This document shows positions 10,618-19,496 of a DNA stretch of 64,000 nucleotides, one piece after another. Numbering within the stretch: position 1 is the stretch's first letter; every line of letters starts with the position of its first letter. The DNA lies in NCBI RefSeq assembly GCF_027474845.2, contig NZ_CP107031.2, positions 310,001 through 374,000 of the forward strand. Direction: 5' to 3'. This DNA comes from Maribacter aestuarii. GTDB taxonomy: Bacteria; Bacteroidota; Bacteroidia; Flavobacteriales; Flavobacteriaceae. The position numbers and the translations under genes were made by a program. The notes under the pieces are model-generated. The model saw only the letters and a list, made by a program, of their open reading frames with translations, made no database searches and had not been told where the DNA came from.

Positions 10618-10644
10618 ATTATTGTCTCAATTTGTGACAATAAT
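10618..10644. promoter_or_regulatory. 27-bp near-perfect palindrome, candidate operator of the adjacent regulator
   Basis: The arms are ATTATTGTC and GACAATAAT, with an inner CAA-N-TTG core; only the centre base and one symmetric pair fail to match. It sits 47 bp upstream of the TTG start of the NrtR-type gene, in the divergent aguA/regulator spacer. Size, symmetry and place fit an operator for a dimeric regulator, probably autoregulation and perhaps control of aguA too. The rest of the 10324-10691 spacer shows no clear gene or consensus promoter. Confidence 0.6.
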
Positions 10645-10691
10645 GCTTTGTTTTTAGAATATTTTAGCTTTCTTTTGAAAAAAATAAAATT

Positions 10692-11444
10692 TTGACCGAA
10701 AGCATCAAAAGGCAATTACCATCATATGAGGAATTTATCCCCAATTTGGCCTTTGATTCGGTTATTTTTGGGTTTAATGGAAAACAACTCAAAATCCTTA
10801 TTCTTGAATACCATAATACCGGTTTTTTCGCTTTGCCGGGAGGTTTCATTAAACGAAAGGAAAATCTACAGGATGCAGTAACTAGAGGTCTAAAGGAAAG
10901 AACAGGTCTGGACAATATATATCTGGAACAGTTCTATACTTTCGGCGACACCCGACGATCGGATCCCAAAACTATGAAGACTATTCTTGAGGCGAACGGG
11001 TTTCAGGTGAAGCGTGATCATTGGTTATTTGATAGATTCTTGTCTGTTGCCTATTATGCTCTAATCAATTATAATGAAGTTAATCCCAAACCTGATGAAT
11101 TATCTGATTCAATCAATTGGTATCCTGTTCAGGAATTACCGGAACTGATGATGGACCATAAACAAATCGTTGAAATCGCACTGAAAAAATTGCGTGATAG
11201 CCTTGATGAAAAATTAGTGGGAATGAACCTCCTACCCCCAAAATTTACGATGAAAGAACTCCAAAAAGTCTATGAAGCCATCATAGGTGAAAAATTAAGG
11301 CGTACCTCTTTCCAACGAAAGATGCTTAGTAAAGATTTATTGGAACGACATGAAAAATTATTTACCGGCGGAGCTCATAAAGCACCTTTTGTTTATAGTT
11401 TTAAATCATTTGAAAATCAGAGTTTACAAATAGAATCCCTTTAA
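10692..11444 (+). CDS. NrtR-type Nudix-domain transcriptional regulator (sugar catabolism)
   Basis: Residues ~20-150 form a Nudix fold (FDSVIFGFNGKQLKILIL, FALPGGFIKRKENLQDAV); residues ~165-235 form a winged-helix domain (FTMKELQKVYEAIIGEKLRR, FQRKMLSKDLLER). This is the NrtR architecture, which in Bacteroidota includes AraR-type pentose regulators. The Nudix box is damaged: where hydrolases have RE-U-xEE-xGU this protein has RGLKERTGL, so the catalytic Glu residues are missing and the domain likely only senses a ligand. No in-frame ATG precedes residue ~97, and a stop lies 27 nt upstream, so the start is the TTG at 10692. Its position between aguA and the carboxylesterase/GH3 genes suggests it controls this xylan locus. 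Specific effector unknown. Confidence 0.88.
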   Translation: MTESIKRQLPSYEEFIPNLAFDSVIFGFNGKQLKILILEYHNTGFFALPGGFIKRKENLQDAVTRGLKERTGLDNIYLEQFYTFGDTRRSDPKTMKTILEANGFQVKRDHWLFDRFLSVAYYALINYNEVNPKPDELSDSINWYPVQELPELMMDHKQIVEIALKKLRDSLDEKLVGMNLLPPKFTMKELQKVYEAIIGEKLRRTSFQRKMLSKDLLERHEKLFTGGAHKAPFVYSFKSFENQSLQIESL

Positions 11445-11472
11445 AATTTAAATAAATATAAAATAGAAAGTC

Positions 11473-12393
11473 ATGAAAAAATTAGTGGTAACATTCCTAA
11501 TAACCCTATTCATTGGGGCGCTCTTTGCCTGTAAGGAGACAAAAAAAGAAGAAAAGGAGGAGGTTGTTGACGCAAATGCAGCACTCCCGAGTGAAGTGGA
11601 GAAATATGGAGGCTTAGCTCTATATACCGTTCGTGATGATATGTCAAGAGATGCAAAGTCAACCCTAAAGGCTGTTGCGGATGCTGGATATCAAAACATA
11701 GAAGCTGCAAATTATTCGGATGGTAGATTCTATTCTATGTTACCTCACGAATTTAAAGCTTATTTAGAAGATATAGGATTAAATCCTGTTAGTACACATC
11801 AAGGTTCTGTAACCTTGGACAATGCCGACGAAATGATGGCAGACGTCAAAGCAGCTGGTTTTGAATATTTCGTTATTCCCGTTCCTCCAATGGGCATGTT
11901 TGAATTTAATGCTGAGAACAGGACTATGAGCATGAATGGAAGTGTCAAGGAATTGGCCAATATCTTGGATACACTTGGGGGAAAAGCGAATGCGGCAGGA
12001 CTTAAACTGTTGTATCACAACCATGATTTCGAGTTTAAAGAGAATTCCGACGGAATTGTGCCCATAGATTATCTATTGAAAAACTGCAATCCTGATTTGG
12101 TGAATTTTCAGATGGATTTGTATTGGGTTACTAAAGCTGGAGCTGATCCTCTAGCCTATTTTGAAAAATATCCGGGTAGATTTAAAATTTGGCATGTGAA
12201 AGACATGGATGACCAAGGAAGATTTGCTCCGGTAGGAAAAGGAACTATTGACTTTGAAAGGATTCTGGCCAATAAAGAACAATCGGGAATGAAATATTAT
12301 ATGGTGGAACAAGATATGACCTTTGATGGACTAGAGCCTCTAGAGGCTATTAAGATTAGTCATGAAGGTTTAAGTGAGATTGGTTTCAAATAA
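11473..12393 (+). CDS. Sugar phosphate isomerase/epimerase-like lipoprotein
   Basis: The N-terminus is a lipoprotein signal with the lipobox LFAC (Cys20) and a charged tether (KETKKEEKEE). The remainder (~45-306) is a xylose-isomerase-like TIM barrel (AP_endonuc_2 type), with GYQNIEAANYSDGRFYSM, LYHNHDFEF, NFQMDLYWV, WHVKDMD and a final EQD. These carry the Glu/Asp/His residues usually used to bind the divalent metal. The family covers sugar and inositol epimerases and isomerases; the true substrate cannot be read from sequence. Exported forms are common in Bacteroidota. It is the first of three plus-strand genes (11473-16348) with short gaps, 28 bp after the regulator, so all four may be cotranscribed. 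Confidence 0.85.
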   Translation: MKKLVVTFLITLFIGALFACKETKKEEKEEVVDANAALPSEVEKYGGLALYTVRDDMSRDAKSTLKAVADAGYQNIEAANYSDGRFYSMLPHEFKAYLEDIGLNPVSTHQGSVTLDNADEMMADVKAAGFEYFVIPVPPMGMFEFNAENRTMSMNGSVKELANILDTLGGKANAAGLKLLYHNHDFEFKENSDGIVPIDYLLKNCNPDLVNFQMDLYWVTKAGADPLAYFEKYPGRFKIWHVKDMDDQGRFAPVGKGTIDFERILANKEQSGMKYYMVEQDMTFDGLEPLEAIKISHEGLSEIGFK

Positions 12394-12419
12394 AAAACAG
12401 CCACTAAAATTTAGATAAA

Positions 12420-14039
12420 ATGAAAAGACTTAAAAGTATATCAATTATAACGCTCTTAATGTTGCTAGGTTTTTCGGTAACTGCCCAGAATGTAGTATTA
12501 ACGGGATCACAAGTGCCTGTAACCATTACAGATAATGGCAAAATTCGCGGTTACGTCCATAATGACATTGTTACCTATAAAGGCATCCCTTACGGTACGG
12601 CAAAACGATTTGAAGCAGCAGTAAAACCAGTTGCATGGGATGGCGTTAAAAGCACAACGATGTACGGACCCGTGTCTCCATTGATTAAACCTACAACGGT
12701 GATACAGGATGAACCTGAATTTGTTTTTGATCACGACTGGGGCTTCCCCAACGAAGATTGTCTGAGCTTGAATGTTTGGACACCAGAGGCATCAGACGCC
12801 AAGAAAAGACCAGTGATGTTTTGGATTCATGGGGGTGGCTTTACAGCTGGTTCTAGCCATGAACTTCCATCCTATGATGGTGAAAATTTGGCAAAAAAAG
12901 GAGATGTGGTGGTCGTAAGTATTAATCACCGCTTAAATGTGTTGGGCTTTTTGGACCTTTCGGCCTACGGTGAGAAATACCGGCATTCAGCCAATAACAG
13001 CATACTAGATATGGTACTCGCCTTAGAATGGGTAAGAGACAACATTTCCAATTTTGGAGGTGACCCAAATAACGTTACTATTTTTGGGCAATCTGGCGGT
13101 GGCGCAAAGGTGAATACCCTAATGGCAATGCCAAAGGCAAAAGGTCTGTTCCATAAAGCAATTAACCAAAGTGGATCTTTTAGGTCAAGTATGTTGGAAA
13201 AAGAAGATACACAGGACATTGCCAAGGAGACATTGTCACAACTTGGGTTGGACAAGGCTTCGGTGGACAGCATTCAAAATATCCCTTTTGAAATATTGGC
13301 CGAGGCAAGCAGCAAGGCATTGAGTGTCGTAGCCGAAAAAATGAAAGTTGCAGGGAAACAAATAATTGGTTTTGGCCTTAATTGGGGACCAAGTCGCGAT
13401 GGCAAGGACCTACCCTATCAAATAGGTTCACCTGAAGCCTTGGAAATGTCAAAAAATATACCTCTATTGATTGGCACGGCGAAGAATGAATTTGCACCAT
13501 TTGCCAACATGAGGTTTGTAGGTGCATCCGAGGAAACCATAATGAACCACATAAAAGAAACCTACAAAGACAAAGCAGATATATATATAGCGGCCGTTAA
13601 GAAAGCCTATCCAAACGATACGGACCCCAAAGATCTACTAGATGTGGATACGATGTTTAGACCAGGAGCAGTGGTACAGGCCAATGAAAAATCTGCAGTA
13701 AAGGATGGTGCCCCGGTCTACATGTATTTATTCACCTGGCAATCTCCGGTATTTGATGGAAAATTCAAGGCATTACATTGTATGGAACTACCCTTTATGT
13801 TCAATAATATAAACTTGGCAAACCATATGACAGGAGGTGGGGAAGAAGCCCATTTGCTTGCCGAAAAAATGAGTGGAGCATGGCTTAATTTCGCGAAAAC
13901 TGGTAACCCGAATTATTCTAATTTACCAGAATGGCCTGCGTACAATAACTCAAATACCGCTACAATGCACTTTGACACAAGCTGTGACGTCAAGCCGCAA
14001 ATGGACAAAGAGTTATTCGCTATAGTTGAAGGTAATTAA
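12420..14039 (+). CDS. Type-B carboxylesterase (alpha/beta hydrolase), exported
   Basis: A signal peptide (MKRLKSISIITLLMLLGFSVTAQ is the region; cleavage after residue ~22) precedes a full-length type-B carboxylesterase. The oxyanion loop is FWIHGGGFTAGSS (~134-146). The nucleophile is Ser225 in IFGQSGGGAK, a GQSGG variant of the usual GESAGG. The likely acid is Glu357 (GTAKNEFAPF) and the base His453 (ALHCMELPFMF), so the triad is complete. The conserved NEDCLSLNVWTP is at ~111-122. It is located between the sugar isomerase-like lipoprotein and the GH3 enzyme. An action on ester groups of plant or algal glycans (acetyl, feruloyl or other) is plausible from context, but the family is too broad to name a substrate. 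Confidence 0.9.
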   Translation: MKRLKSISIITLLMLLGFSVTAQNVVLTGSQVPVTITDNGKIRGYVHNDIVTYKGIPYGTAKRFEAAVKPVAWDGVKSTTMYGPVSPLIKPTTVIQDEPEFVFDHDWGFPNEDCLSLNVWTPEASDAKKRPVMFWIHGGGFTAGSSHELPSYDGENLAKKGDVVVVSINHRLNVLGFLDLSAYGEKYRHSANNSILDMVLALEWVRDNISNFGGDPNNVTIFGQSGGGAKVNTLMAMPKAKGLFHKAINQSGSFRSSMLEKEDTQDIAKETLSQLGLDKASVDSIQNIPFEILAEASSKALSVVAEKMKVAGKQIIGFGLNWGPSRDGKDLPYQIGSPEALEMSKNIPLLIGTAKNEFAPFANMRFVGASEETIMNHIKETYKDKADIYIAAVKKAYPNDTDPKDLLDVDTMFRPGAVVQANEKSAVKDGAPVYMYLFTWQSPVFDGKFKALHCMELPFMFNNINLANHMTGGGEEAHLLAEKMSGAWLNFAKTGNPNYSNLPEWPAYNNSNTATMHFDTSCDVKPQMDKELFAIVEGN

Positions 14040-14053
14040 TCAAATTTATACTC

Positions 14054-16348
14054 ATGCAATTCAATAAAGTAAATTCAATTGTTCCTGTTTTAGTGGCGTT
14101 ATTTTTTTTAGAAAGTTGTGGCGAAAAATTTACGTCTATAGAAAAAGATGGTTTTGTCCAGATTTCAAATGCCGATGGAAGTATCCTAGGGTACAATCCT
14201 GAATCCGGTGTTAAATTATTGACCGTGGACAGATATGCCTTCAAGGATTTGAATAAAAATGGAACCTTGGATACCTATGAAGATTGGCGTTTGCCCGTAA
14301 ACGTGCGCGCTAAGGATTTGGCCAAACAAATGAGCCTTGAAGATATCGCTGGTTTGATGTTGTATAGTTCACACCAATCTTTACCGGGCAGGAGTCGTGG
14401 TTTTGGCTCATCTACCTACAATGGCCAGAAATTCGCTGAAAGTGGTGCAAAGGCTAGTGATTTATCTGATGAACAAAAGAAATTCTTGACCGATGACCAT
14501 TTGCGCCACGTATTGATTACATCGGTAGAGAGCCCAGCTGTTGCGGCCCAATGGAACAATAACGCACAGGCTTTTGCTGAAGGTCTGTATTTGGGTATTC
14601 CGGTGAATACAAGTTCCGACCCTCGACATGGTAGCGACTCATATGCGGAGTATAATGCTGGTGCCGGTGGAGATATTTCTATGTGGCCAGGCACTTTAGG
14701 TATTGCGGCCTCTTTTGACCCTGACTTGATGGAACAATTCGGCGAAATTGCCTCAAAGGAATATAGAGCATTGGGTATTTCTACAGCCCTGTCTCCTCAA
14801 ATAGATTTGGCTACAGAACCCCGTTGGAGTCGTTTTGACGGTACCATGGGCGAAGACCCTGATTTGGCCACTGATCTGGCGAGGGCCTATGTAGATGGAT
14901 TCCAGTCCACCGAGGGTGGCGATTGGGGAATGGAGAGCGTCAATGCCATGGTAAAACATTGGCCTGGCGGTGGTCCGGAAGAAGGTGGGCGTGACGGCCA
15001 TTTTGGATATGGTGCCTATGCCGTGTATCCCGGAAAAAATATTAAGGACCACATCAAGCCTTTTACTGAAGGAGCTTTTAAGTTAGACGGTCCAACAGAA
15101 ATGGCCTCAGCCGTAATGCCGTATTATACAATCTCTACAGGGCATGGTGAAAATGTCGCCAACGGATACAATAAGTATCTCATCACCGATGTCTTGAGAG
15201 GGGAGTATGGCTATGAGGGCGTATTATGTACGGATTGGGGAATCACCAGAGATATTACCTCTGTATCTAAATTCGAAGGCAAACCTTTTGGTGTGGAAGG
15301 CTTATCCGTTGCAGAACGTCATTATAAGGCAATAGATGCGGGAATGGACCAATTTGGAGGCAATAATGACATGGCACCTGTTTTGGAAGCTTATGAAATC
15401 GGAGTCGCCAAATTAGGTAAAGAAGCGATGCGTGCCCGTTTTGAAGAATCCGCCGTCCGCTTATTAACCAATATTTTTAGGGTCGGCCTTTTTGAAAATC
15501 CTTATTTGGATGTTGCCGAAACAAAGGCTATTGTTGGTAATAGTGAGTTTATGAAAGCTGGTTTTGATGCGCAATTGAAGTCCATCGTAATGCTAAAGAA
15601 CAGTAACGAGATCCTTCCGGTGAAAACCAAACAAAAAGTATATGTCCCACAGCGCTACATTGCACCAACGACCAACTGGTGGGGCATAACTACAGAACCA
15701 AAAACGATAGACCCCTTTAATATGGAATTGGTTACCAAATACTTTAACGTAGTGGATACACCTGGGGAAGCGGATTTTGCATTAGTTGGCATAGAAAGTC
15801 CAAACGGAGGCGTTGGTTATGATGAAGCCGATTTGAAAAAGGGAGGTAACGGTTACGTGCCGATCAATTTACAGTATGGCCCTTATACGGCAGATATCGC
15901 CAGAGAAGTTAGTCTGGCCGGTGGTAGTCCGTTAGAAGATTTTACCAATAGAAGTTATAAGGGAAAATCAACGGCCACCATTAATACGACAGATATGCAA
16001 CTGGTAAAGGATACTAAAATGAAAATGGGTGATAAACCCGTAATTGTATCTATAAAGGTAGCCAAGCCTATGGTATTTTCTGAAATTGAAGGCAGTGCTG
16101 CTGCCATACTAGTGCATATGGGCGTTCAAGACCAAGCCTTAATGGAAATCATGACCGGAGCTGCAGAACCTTCAGGTTTACTGCCATTTCAAATGCCTGC
16201 CGATATGTTGACCGTAGAGGCACAATTTGAAGATTTACCAAGGGATATGAAGCCCTACACCGATGCAGATGGTAATGTTTATGATTTTGCATTTGGATTA
16301 AATTGGAAGGGAAAAATTGAAGACGACCGGGTGAAAAGTTATAAATAG
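14054..16348 (+). CDS. Glycoside hydrolase family 3 lipoprotein (beta-glycosidase)
   Basis: Retaining beta-glycosidase of the GH3 group (beta-glucosidase, beta-xylosidase and relatives). The N-terminus looks like a lipoprotein signal ending in LESC (Cys22). Residues 65-76 (DLNKNGTLDTYE) form an EF-hand-like calcium loop seen in some GH3 enzymes. The barrel domain has LSPQIDLATEPRWSR, the KHWPGGGPEEGGRDGHF segment (~301-317) and the nucleophile Asp394 in GVLCTDWG. The C-terminal alpha/beta sandwich begins near 500 (QLKSIVMLKNSNEILPVK), and the protein ends at 764 aa without an obvious fibronectin-III domain. It is 14 bp downstream of the esterase and probably cotranscribed. Its position in the xylan locus suggests beta-xylosidase or a related activity; glucosidase remains possible. 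Confidence 0.9.
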   Translation: MQFNKVNSIVPVLVALFFLESCGEKFTSIEKDGFVQISNADGSILGYNPESGVKLLTVDRYAFKDLNKNGTLDTYEDWRLPVNVRAKDLAKQMSLEDIAGLMLYSSHQSLPGRSRGFGSSTYNGQKFAESGAKASDLSDEQKKFLTDDHLRHVLITSVESPAVAAQWNNNAQAFAEGLYLGIPVNTSSDPRHGSDSYAEYNAGAGGDISMWPGTLGIAASFDPDLMEQFGEIASKEYRALGISTALSPQIDLATEPRWSRFDGTMGEDPDLATDLARAYVDGFQSTEGGDWGMESVNAMVKHWPGGGPEEGGRDGHFGYGAYAVYPGKNIKDHIKPFTEGAFKLDGPTEMASAVMPYYTISTGHGENVANGYNKYLITDVLRGEYGYEGVLCTDWGITRDITSVSKFEGKPFGVEGLSVAERHYKAIDAGMDQFGGNNDMAPVLEAYEIGVAKLGKEAMRARFEESAVRLLTNIFRVGLFENPYLDVAETKAIVGNSEFMKAGFDAQLKSIVMLKNSNEILPVKTKQKVYVPQRYIAPTTNWWGITTEPKTIDPFNMELVTKYFNVVDTPGEADFALVGIESPNGGVGYDEADLKKGGNGYVPINLQYGPYTADIAREVSLAGGSPLEDFTNRSYKGKSTATINTTDMQLVKDTKMKMGDKPVIVSIKVAKPMVFSEIEGSAAAILVHMGVQDQALMEIMTGAAEPSGLLPFQMPADMLTVEAQFEDLPRDMKPYTDADGNVYDFAFGLNWKGKIEDDRVKSYK

Positions 16349-17136
16349 ACTTTTAACCTTAGACCACATTTTTGCTAAAACAAAAACCAATTTCGTCATG
16401 ATATGATTTAGACTGCTCAACAATATACTAATTGGATTACGGGCCTCACTTTTTATCATTAGGGCCTAAAGGCCTGTTATGAAAGAATCAAAAAAACTTA
16501 CTGATAAAATTTCTAGGTAATACTCTATGCCACCAGTAATCATAATAATGATTCTGATAGGAAAAACACTGAAACTTCCATGAGTGTGGCAAAAAACCAT
16601 TCTTTTTTTGAACCATTAGTTTGATAATATCATCGACATGGCAGAAGAAAATGAAATACAATAACTTTCCAATAGAAATATCGGCTTATACTAAGAGACA
16701 AATTCAAAAGACTAGCCATATGAAATGATAAGCGATTGGGAAAATAACAATTTAATTACCTTAGGGAAACCTACACTTCGAATAAGCTCAAGATTCCTGA
16801 GTAAGATATCCGTACGTCCTTTTTACTATTTCAATTCTAGGTAAATGGTTATTTGAGAATACCCCGTCTTAATTGGCCTTGAGAACCCTAAATAGGTATC
16901 TAGACAGAATATAAACTGAACGTAAGATTTTGAGAAAAAATTAAGCATTTTAAGCCAAGTTCGCAAAATTGCGCACTTTAAAGCCCATTTAGTATTTTAC
17001 CTAGAATCAAAAAAATCTGATAATCAATGATCATTAGATTCTTAAGCGTTAATATCGGGGTTGCAATATCAATTTCGTTCATCTCGAATGGAGAGATTGT
17101 TGCAAATTAAAGCAAATCTTAAATTTATTTAAAAAC

Positions 17137-17180
17137 AAAAAAGTCCTGGTAGAAAGTTAGCTTTTCTTTGAGGACTTTTT
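17137..17180 (-). terminator. Intrinsic terminator hairpin beside a tRNA-like remnant
   Basis: The arms AAAAAAGTCCT (17137-17147) and AGGACTTTTT (17171-17180) pair perfectly over 10 bp around a 23-nt loop that contains an inner GAAAG/CTTTC pairing. Being A/T-tailed on both sides it could work in either direction. On the minus strand it follows the tRNA-like remnant, as terminators follow real tRNA genes. Confidence 0.6.
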
Positions 17181-17193
17181 CACTTTAACTTGA

Positions 17194-17230
17194 CGGGATG
17201 GCAGAGTTAGAACTCCTACCCTCTTCTTTT
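17194..17230 (-). pseudogene. Degenerate tRNA 3'-half-like sequence
   Basis: The plus strand CGGGATGGCAGAGTTAGAAC resembles the reversed 3' end of the intact tRNA-Pro at 31293 (CGGGGTGGCAGGATTCGAAC): acceptor 3' strand, then T arm. The T stem no longer pairs and no anticodon or D arm can be found further in. A terminator follows in the expected place. I read it as a tRNA fragment or decayed tRNA, with low certainty. Confidence 0.3.
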
Positions 17231-17885
17231 AATAACCAGTATTTTACATTCTATTTTTCAACATAGGTAACCGATTAGGTCTACCTGAAAGGCTTTTTGA
17301 CGCTTTCCTAACCAAAAATAGGAAAAGAGTGCCAAAACTATATAAATTGATTTGAATTTATTTTTTACACTAGAGACATTCATATAAAAAATTAAACTCA
17401 ATCCATTTGCAATAACACTCACATTTAATAAGCATTAAATAATGTACTATTCAAAATATCATAAATCGTTCGTTTGATCAAACTTCAAAAATTAATTTAA
17501 TAATCATTTTACACAAACAGTGTTTAACCCCAGTTGACTTTATTATTAGTACCAAAAGTAAAATAGAAAACAAATTTCCTTGAAATTCCCTAGCTTAACC
17601 TTAATTAGTCAACATTTAATAAAATATTTGTTCATATGGTCCCAAAGTATACGCTCTTATATAACTATCCTACATTGTAGATGGATTTTGATATGTAGAA
17701 TAAATGCATCCACAGACTGAATTTAATCAAAATTTTGCTACAACAGAAACTTCGATTATCTAGAGACATTCTTCGGCTTTTGAATACATCCTAATAAAAT
17801 TATAGAATGCGAAAAACAAAATTCTCATATTTCGATCTATTTTGAAACTGCTCTGATTCAGAAAAACTATTGACCAGTCAACTGA

Positions 17886-18353
17886 CTATTTAAATCTATG
17901 TGATAAAAATATTCTTTCAACCAATGCTTGGTTGGTAGGACTATAACAATATATCCTATTTAGGTTAACTCCATCCTTTTTATCCGAATAGAAAGAAAAC
18001 CTTTCTTGCAACTCTCCAACTCTTTTTTCTAAAACAATTTTAGAATGGATTCCACCTACCCTTAGTTCTTTAAAGCGGATTGTTTCACTATTCTGTTTAA
18101 TGTCATCGATTGAAGAAAAGGAAAAAACTCCATAATCGAAATACAGGGTATCTTTATTATTGGTGAGCCCTCCGTAAAAGCCGTCAGTGCCTTGGGGATA
18201 AAATCGAAACCAGTCTTTAGGTGTGACCAAAGTGAATTTATCGAAATCAATTTTTTGTTCTTTAGCAGAATTAAATCCACCATCTTTATTACAGCCAAAA
18301 ATGAAAAATGCTATATTAATAATTACCAGTATTTTTCTTTTTATAAAAATCAT
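17886..18353 (-). CDS. Hypothetical lipoprotein
   Basis: The ATG at 18353 is preferred to the earlier TTG at 18365 because it opens the signal sequence MIFIKRKILVIINIAFFIFGC, whose lipobox is FIFGC. The mature part (~130 aa) is mixed alpha/beta with motifs such as FTLVTPKDWFRFYPQGTDG and GELQERFSFYSDKKDG. I do not recognise the family. It is the last gene of the long minus-strand run that begins at 30296 and lies 76 bp after its upstream neighbour. Confidence 0.65.
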   Translation of the reverse strand: MIFIKRKILVIINIAFFIFGCNKDGGFNSAKEQKIDFDKFTLVTPKDWFRFYPQGTDGFYGGLTNNKDTLYFDYGVFSFSSIDDIKQNSETIRFKELRVGGIHSKIVLEKRVGELQERFSFYSDKKDGVNLNRIYCYSPTNQALVERIFLSHRFK

Positions 18354-18429
18354 AATTAGTTTCAATTAAAATTTGTTTTAATAATAATATTTGCGGATGC
18401 ATCAAACAATTCTAGTTTTGCTTTAGTGT

Positions 18430-18990
18430 TTAGTTGATGAATTGCTTTTCAGTATTTATGAAGCATTCACTCTTAATTGAGCTTCTCATTTGGGAATTAT
18501 TGATGACCCAAGATTCACCCAAAAGGGAAGAATAACATATTTCAATATCGATGCTTTCCAGTTCAGGAAGTAGATTTTGGGTAAGATTATTCCAAGCAAT
18601 AAAGAATAAGTCCACAGACTCCCCATCAGTAATCATCTGTTCACTAATGCTATTTGATCTCATGCTATTATAGTTGACCTGCTCCCCTTCTGGCATAAAA
18701 CTATTCACCAGATCTTGCCAATTCTGAAAATGGTTGCCATCATATGAAACTTGATAGGTATTTATCTGCGCAAGACCATTACCACTATTTTTTAGAACAT
18801 ACCCGAATCCCTCTGAATTGTAAATTCGTTTTATGGTCAAGAAAGAGTACATGCTTGCCCGTTGCTGGGTTCGCATGATACGTATTTCCTGCACAGAAAC
18901 TATAAGCGCACATATACTTACAAAAAGTGCCGATAACGCGACCATCATATTTATAGCCGGTTTTCTTATAAGGAACTTGAGCTTTTTCAT
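18430..18990 (-). CDS. Hypothetical membrane-anchored protein
   Basis: One N-terminal transmembrane helix (~14-34, MMVALSALFVSICALIVSVQ) is followed by a soluble ~150-aa domain with VLKNSGNGLAQINTYQVSYDG and a pair of C-terminal cysteines. The single-helix, short cytoplasmic tail layout suggests the domain faces the periplasm. The start ATG overlaps the stop of the preceding gene by 4 nt (ATGA), implying translational coupling. No family recognised. Confidence 0.6.
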   Translation of the reverse strand: MKKLKFLIRKPAINMMVALSALFVSICALIVSVQEIRIMRTQQRASMYSFLTIKRIYNSEGFGYVLKNSGNGLAQINTYQVSYDGNHFQNWQDLVNSFMPEGEQVNYNSMRSNSISEQMITDGESVDLFFIAWNNLTQNLLPELESIDIEICYSSLLGESWVINNSQMRSSIKSECFINTEKQFIN

Positions 18991-19469
18991 CTTATATACG
19001 AGAATTTATTTCGGATGAACCGCTCACCAGTTTCGATAATTTCTACATGCTTTGTAATCTCCAAAGTCCTTTTGTTAAAATAAATTTCCCTAATCATTCT
19101 GGCCTCCCTGTCCTTGTCTTCTCCCATAAATTCCGTTTGAATTATTGTACTTCCATCTTTGGAAGATTCAACTCTTAGAATAGGCTCATTATTGAGCGTG
19201 TAAGGATTCTGTGATATTTTCCATTCTTCCCTACTATTGGCATGCGGTTCTTCAGGGTATTCAGTTATTTTGATGAGCTGGCCTTCCTCTATTTGAAAAC
19301 GTGCATTCGTAGGGATGCTCATTTCGCCATCACCACTATAGCTTTGATAGGTAAGCTGTCCGGTCCACTTATCCCCGAGAAGATCATTGAAGTCATTGAT
19401 TGTTAATTTTTCCTGTGAAAAAGAGACAAAAGTTGACATATAAAGCGCGGTAATAAGTATTGTTTTCAT
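18987..19469 (-). CDS. Hypothetical exported protein
   Basis: Signal peptide MKTILITALYMSTFVSFSQ, then a ~140-aa beta-rich domain (GDKWTGQLTYQSYSGDGEMSI in part; TIIQTEFMGEDKDREAR; FIRNKFSYIR at the end). The shape resembles small lipocalin- or barrel-like secreted proteins that report breakdown or conversion of a bound compound, but I cannot assign a family. The stop overlaps the next gene's start by 4 nt, and the upstream CPBP gene ends 27 bp away, so it belongs to the same transcript. Confidence 0.6.
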   Translation of the reverse strand: MKTILITALYMSTFVSFSQEKLTINDFNDLLGDKWTGQLTYQSYSGDGEMSIPTNARFQIEEGQLIKITEYPEEPHANSREEWKISQNPYTLNNEPILRVESSKDGSTIIQTEFMGEDKDREARMIREIYFNKRTLEITKHVEIIETGERFIRNKFSYIR

Positions 19470-19496
19470 AAAAATAGATTTTTAGGATATAGGTGA

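Larger units (their letters stand above)
16349..17885. other. Gene-poor AT-rich interval with no recognisable gene
   Basis: About 1.5 kb with stops in all frames and no ORF above 60 aa, much longer than any other gap here. It contains an intrinsic terminator (17137-17180) and a tRNA-like remnant (17194-17230). Short frames around 16580-16625 and 16830-16920 could be decayed coding sequence but match nothing I recognise. The interval separates the xylan locus from the minus-strand accessory run and may be an old insertion or deletion scar. Confidence 0.7.

Noticed and set aside
10510..10695. 61-codon plus-strand ORF in the aguA/regulator spacer
   Set aside because: It covers the palindrome and promoter area, ends inside the regulator start and has no protein-like features.
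3346..16348. Classical polysaccharide utilization locus with SusC/SusD
   Set aside because: No TonB-dependent receptor or SusD-like gene is present in or beside the locus.
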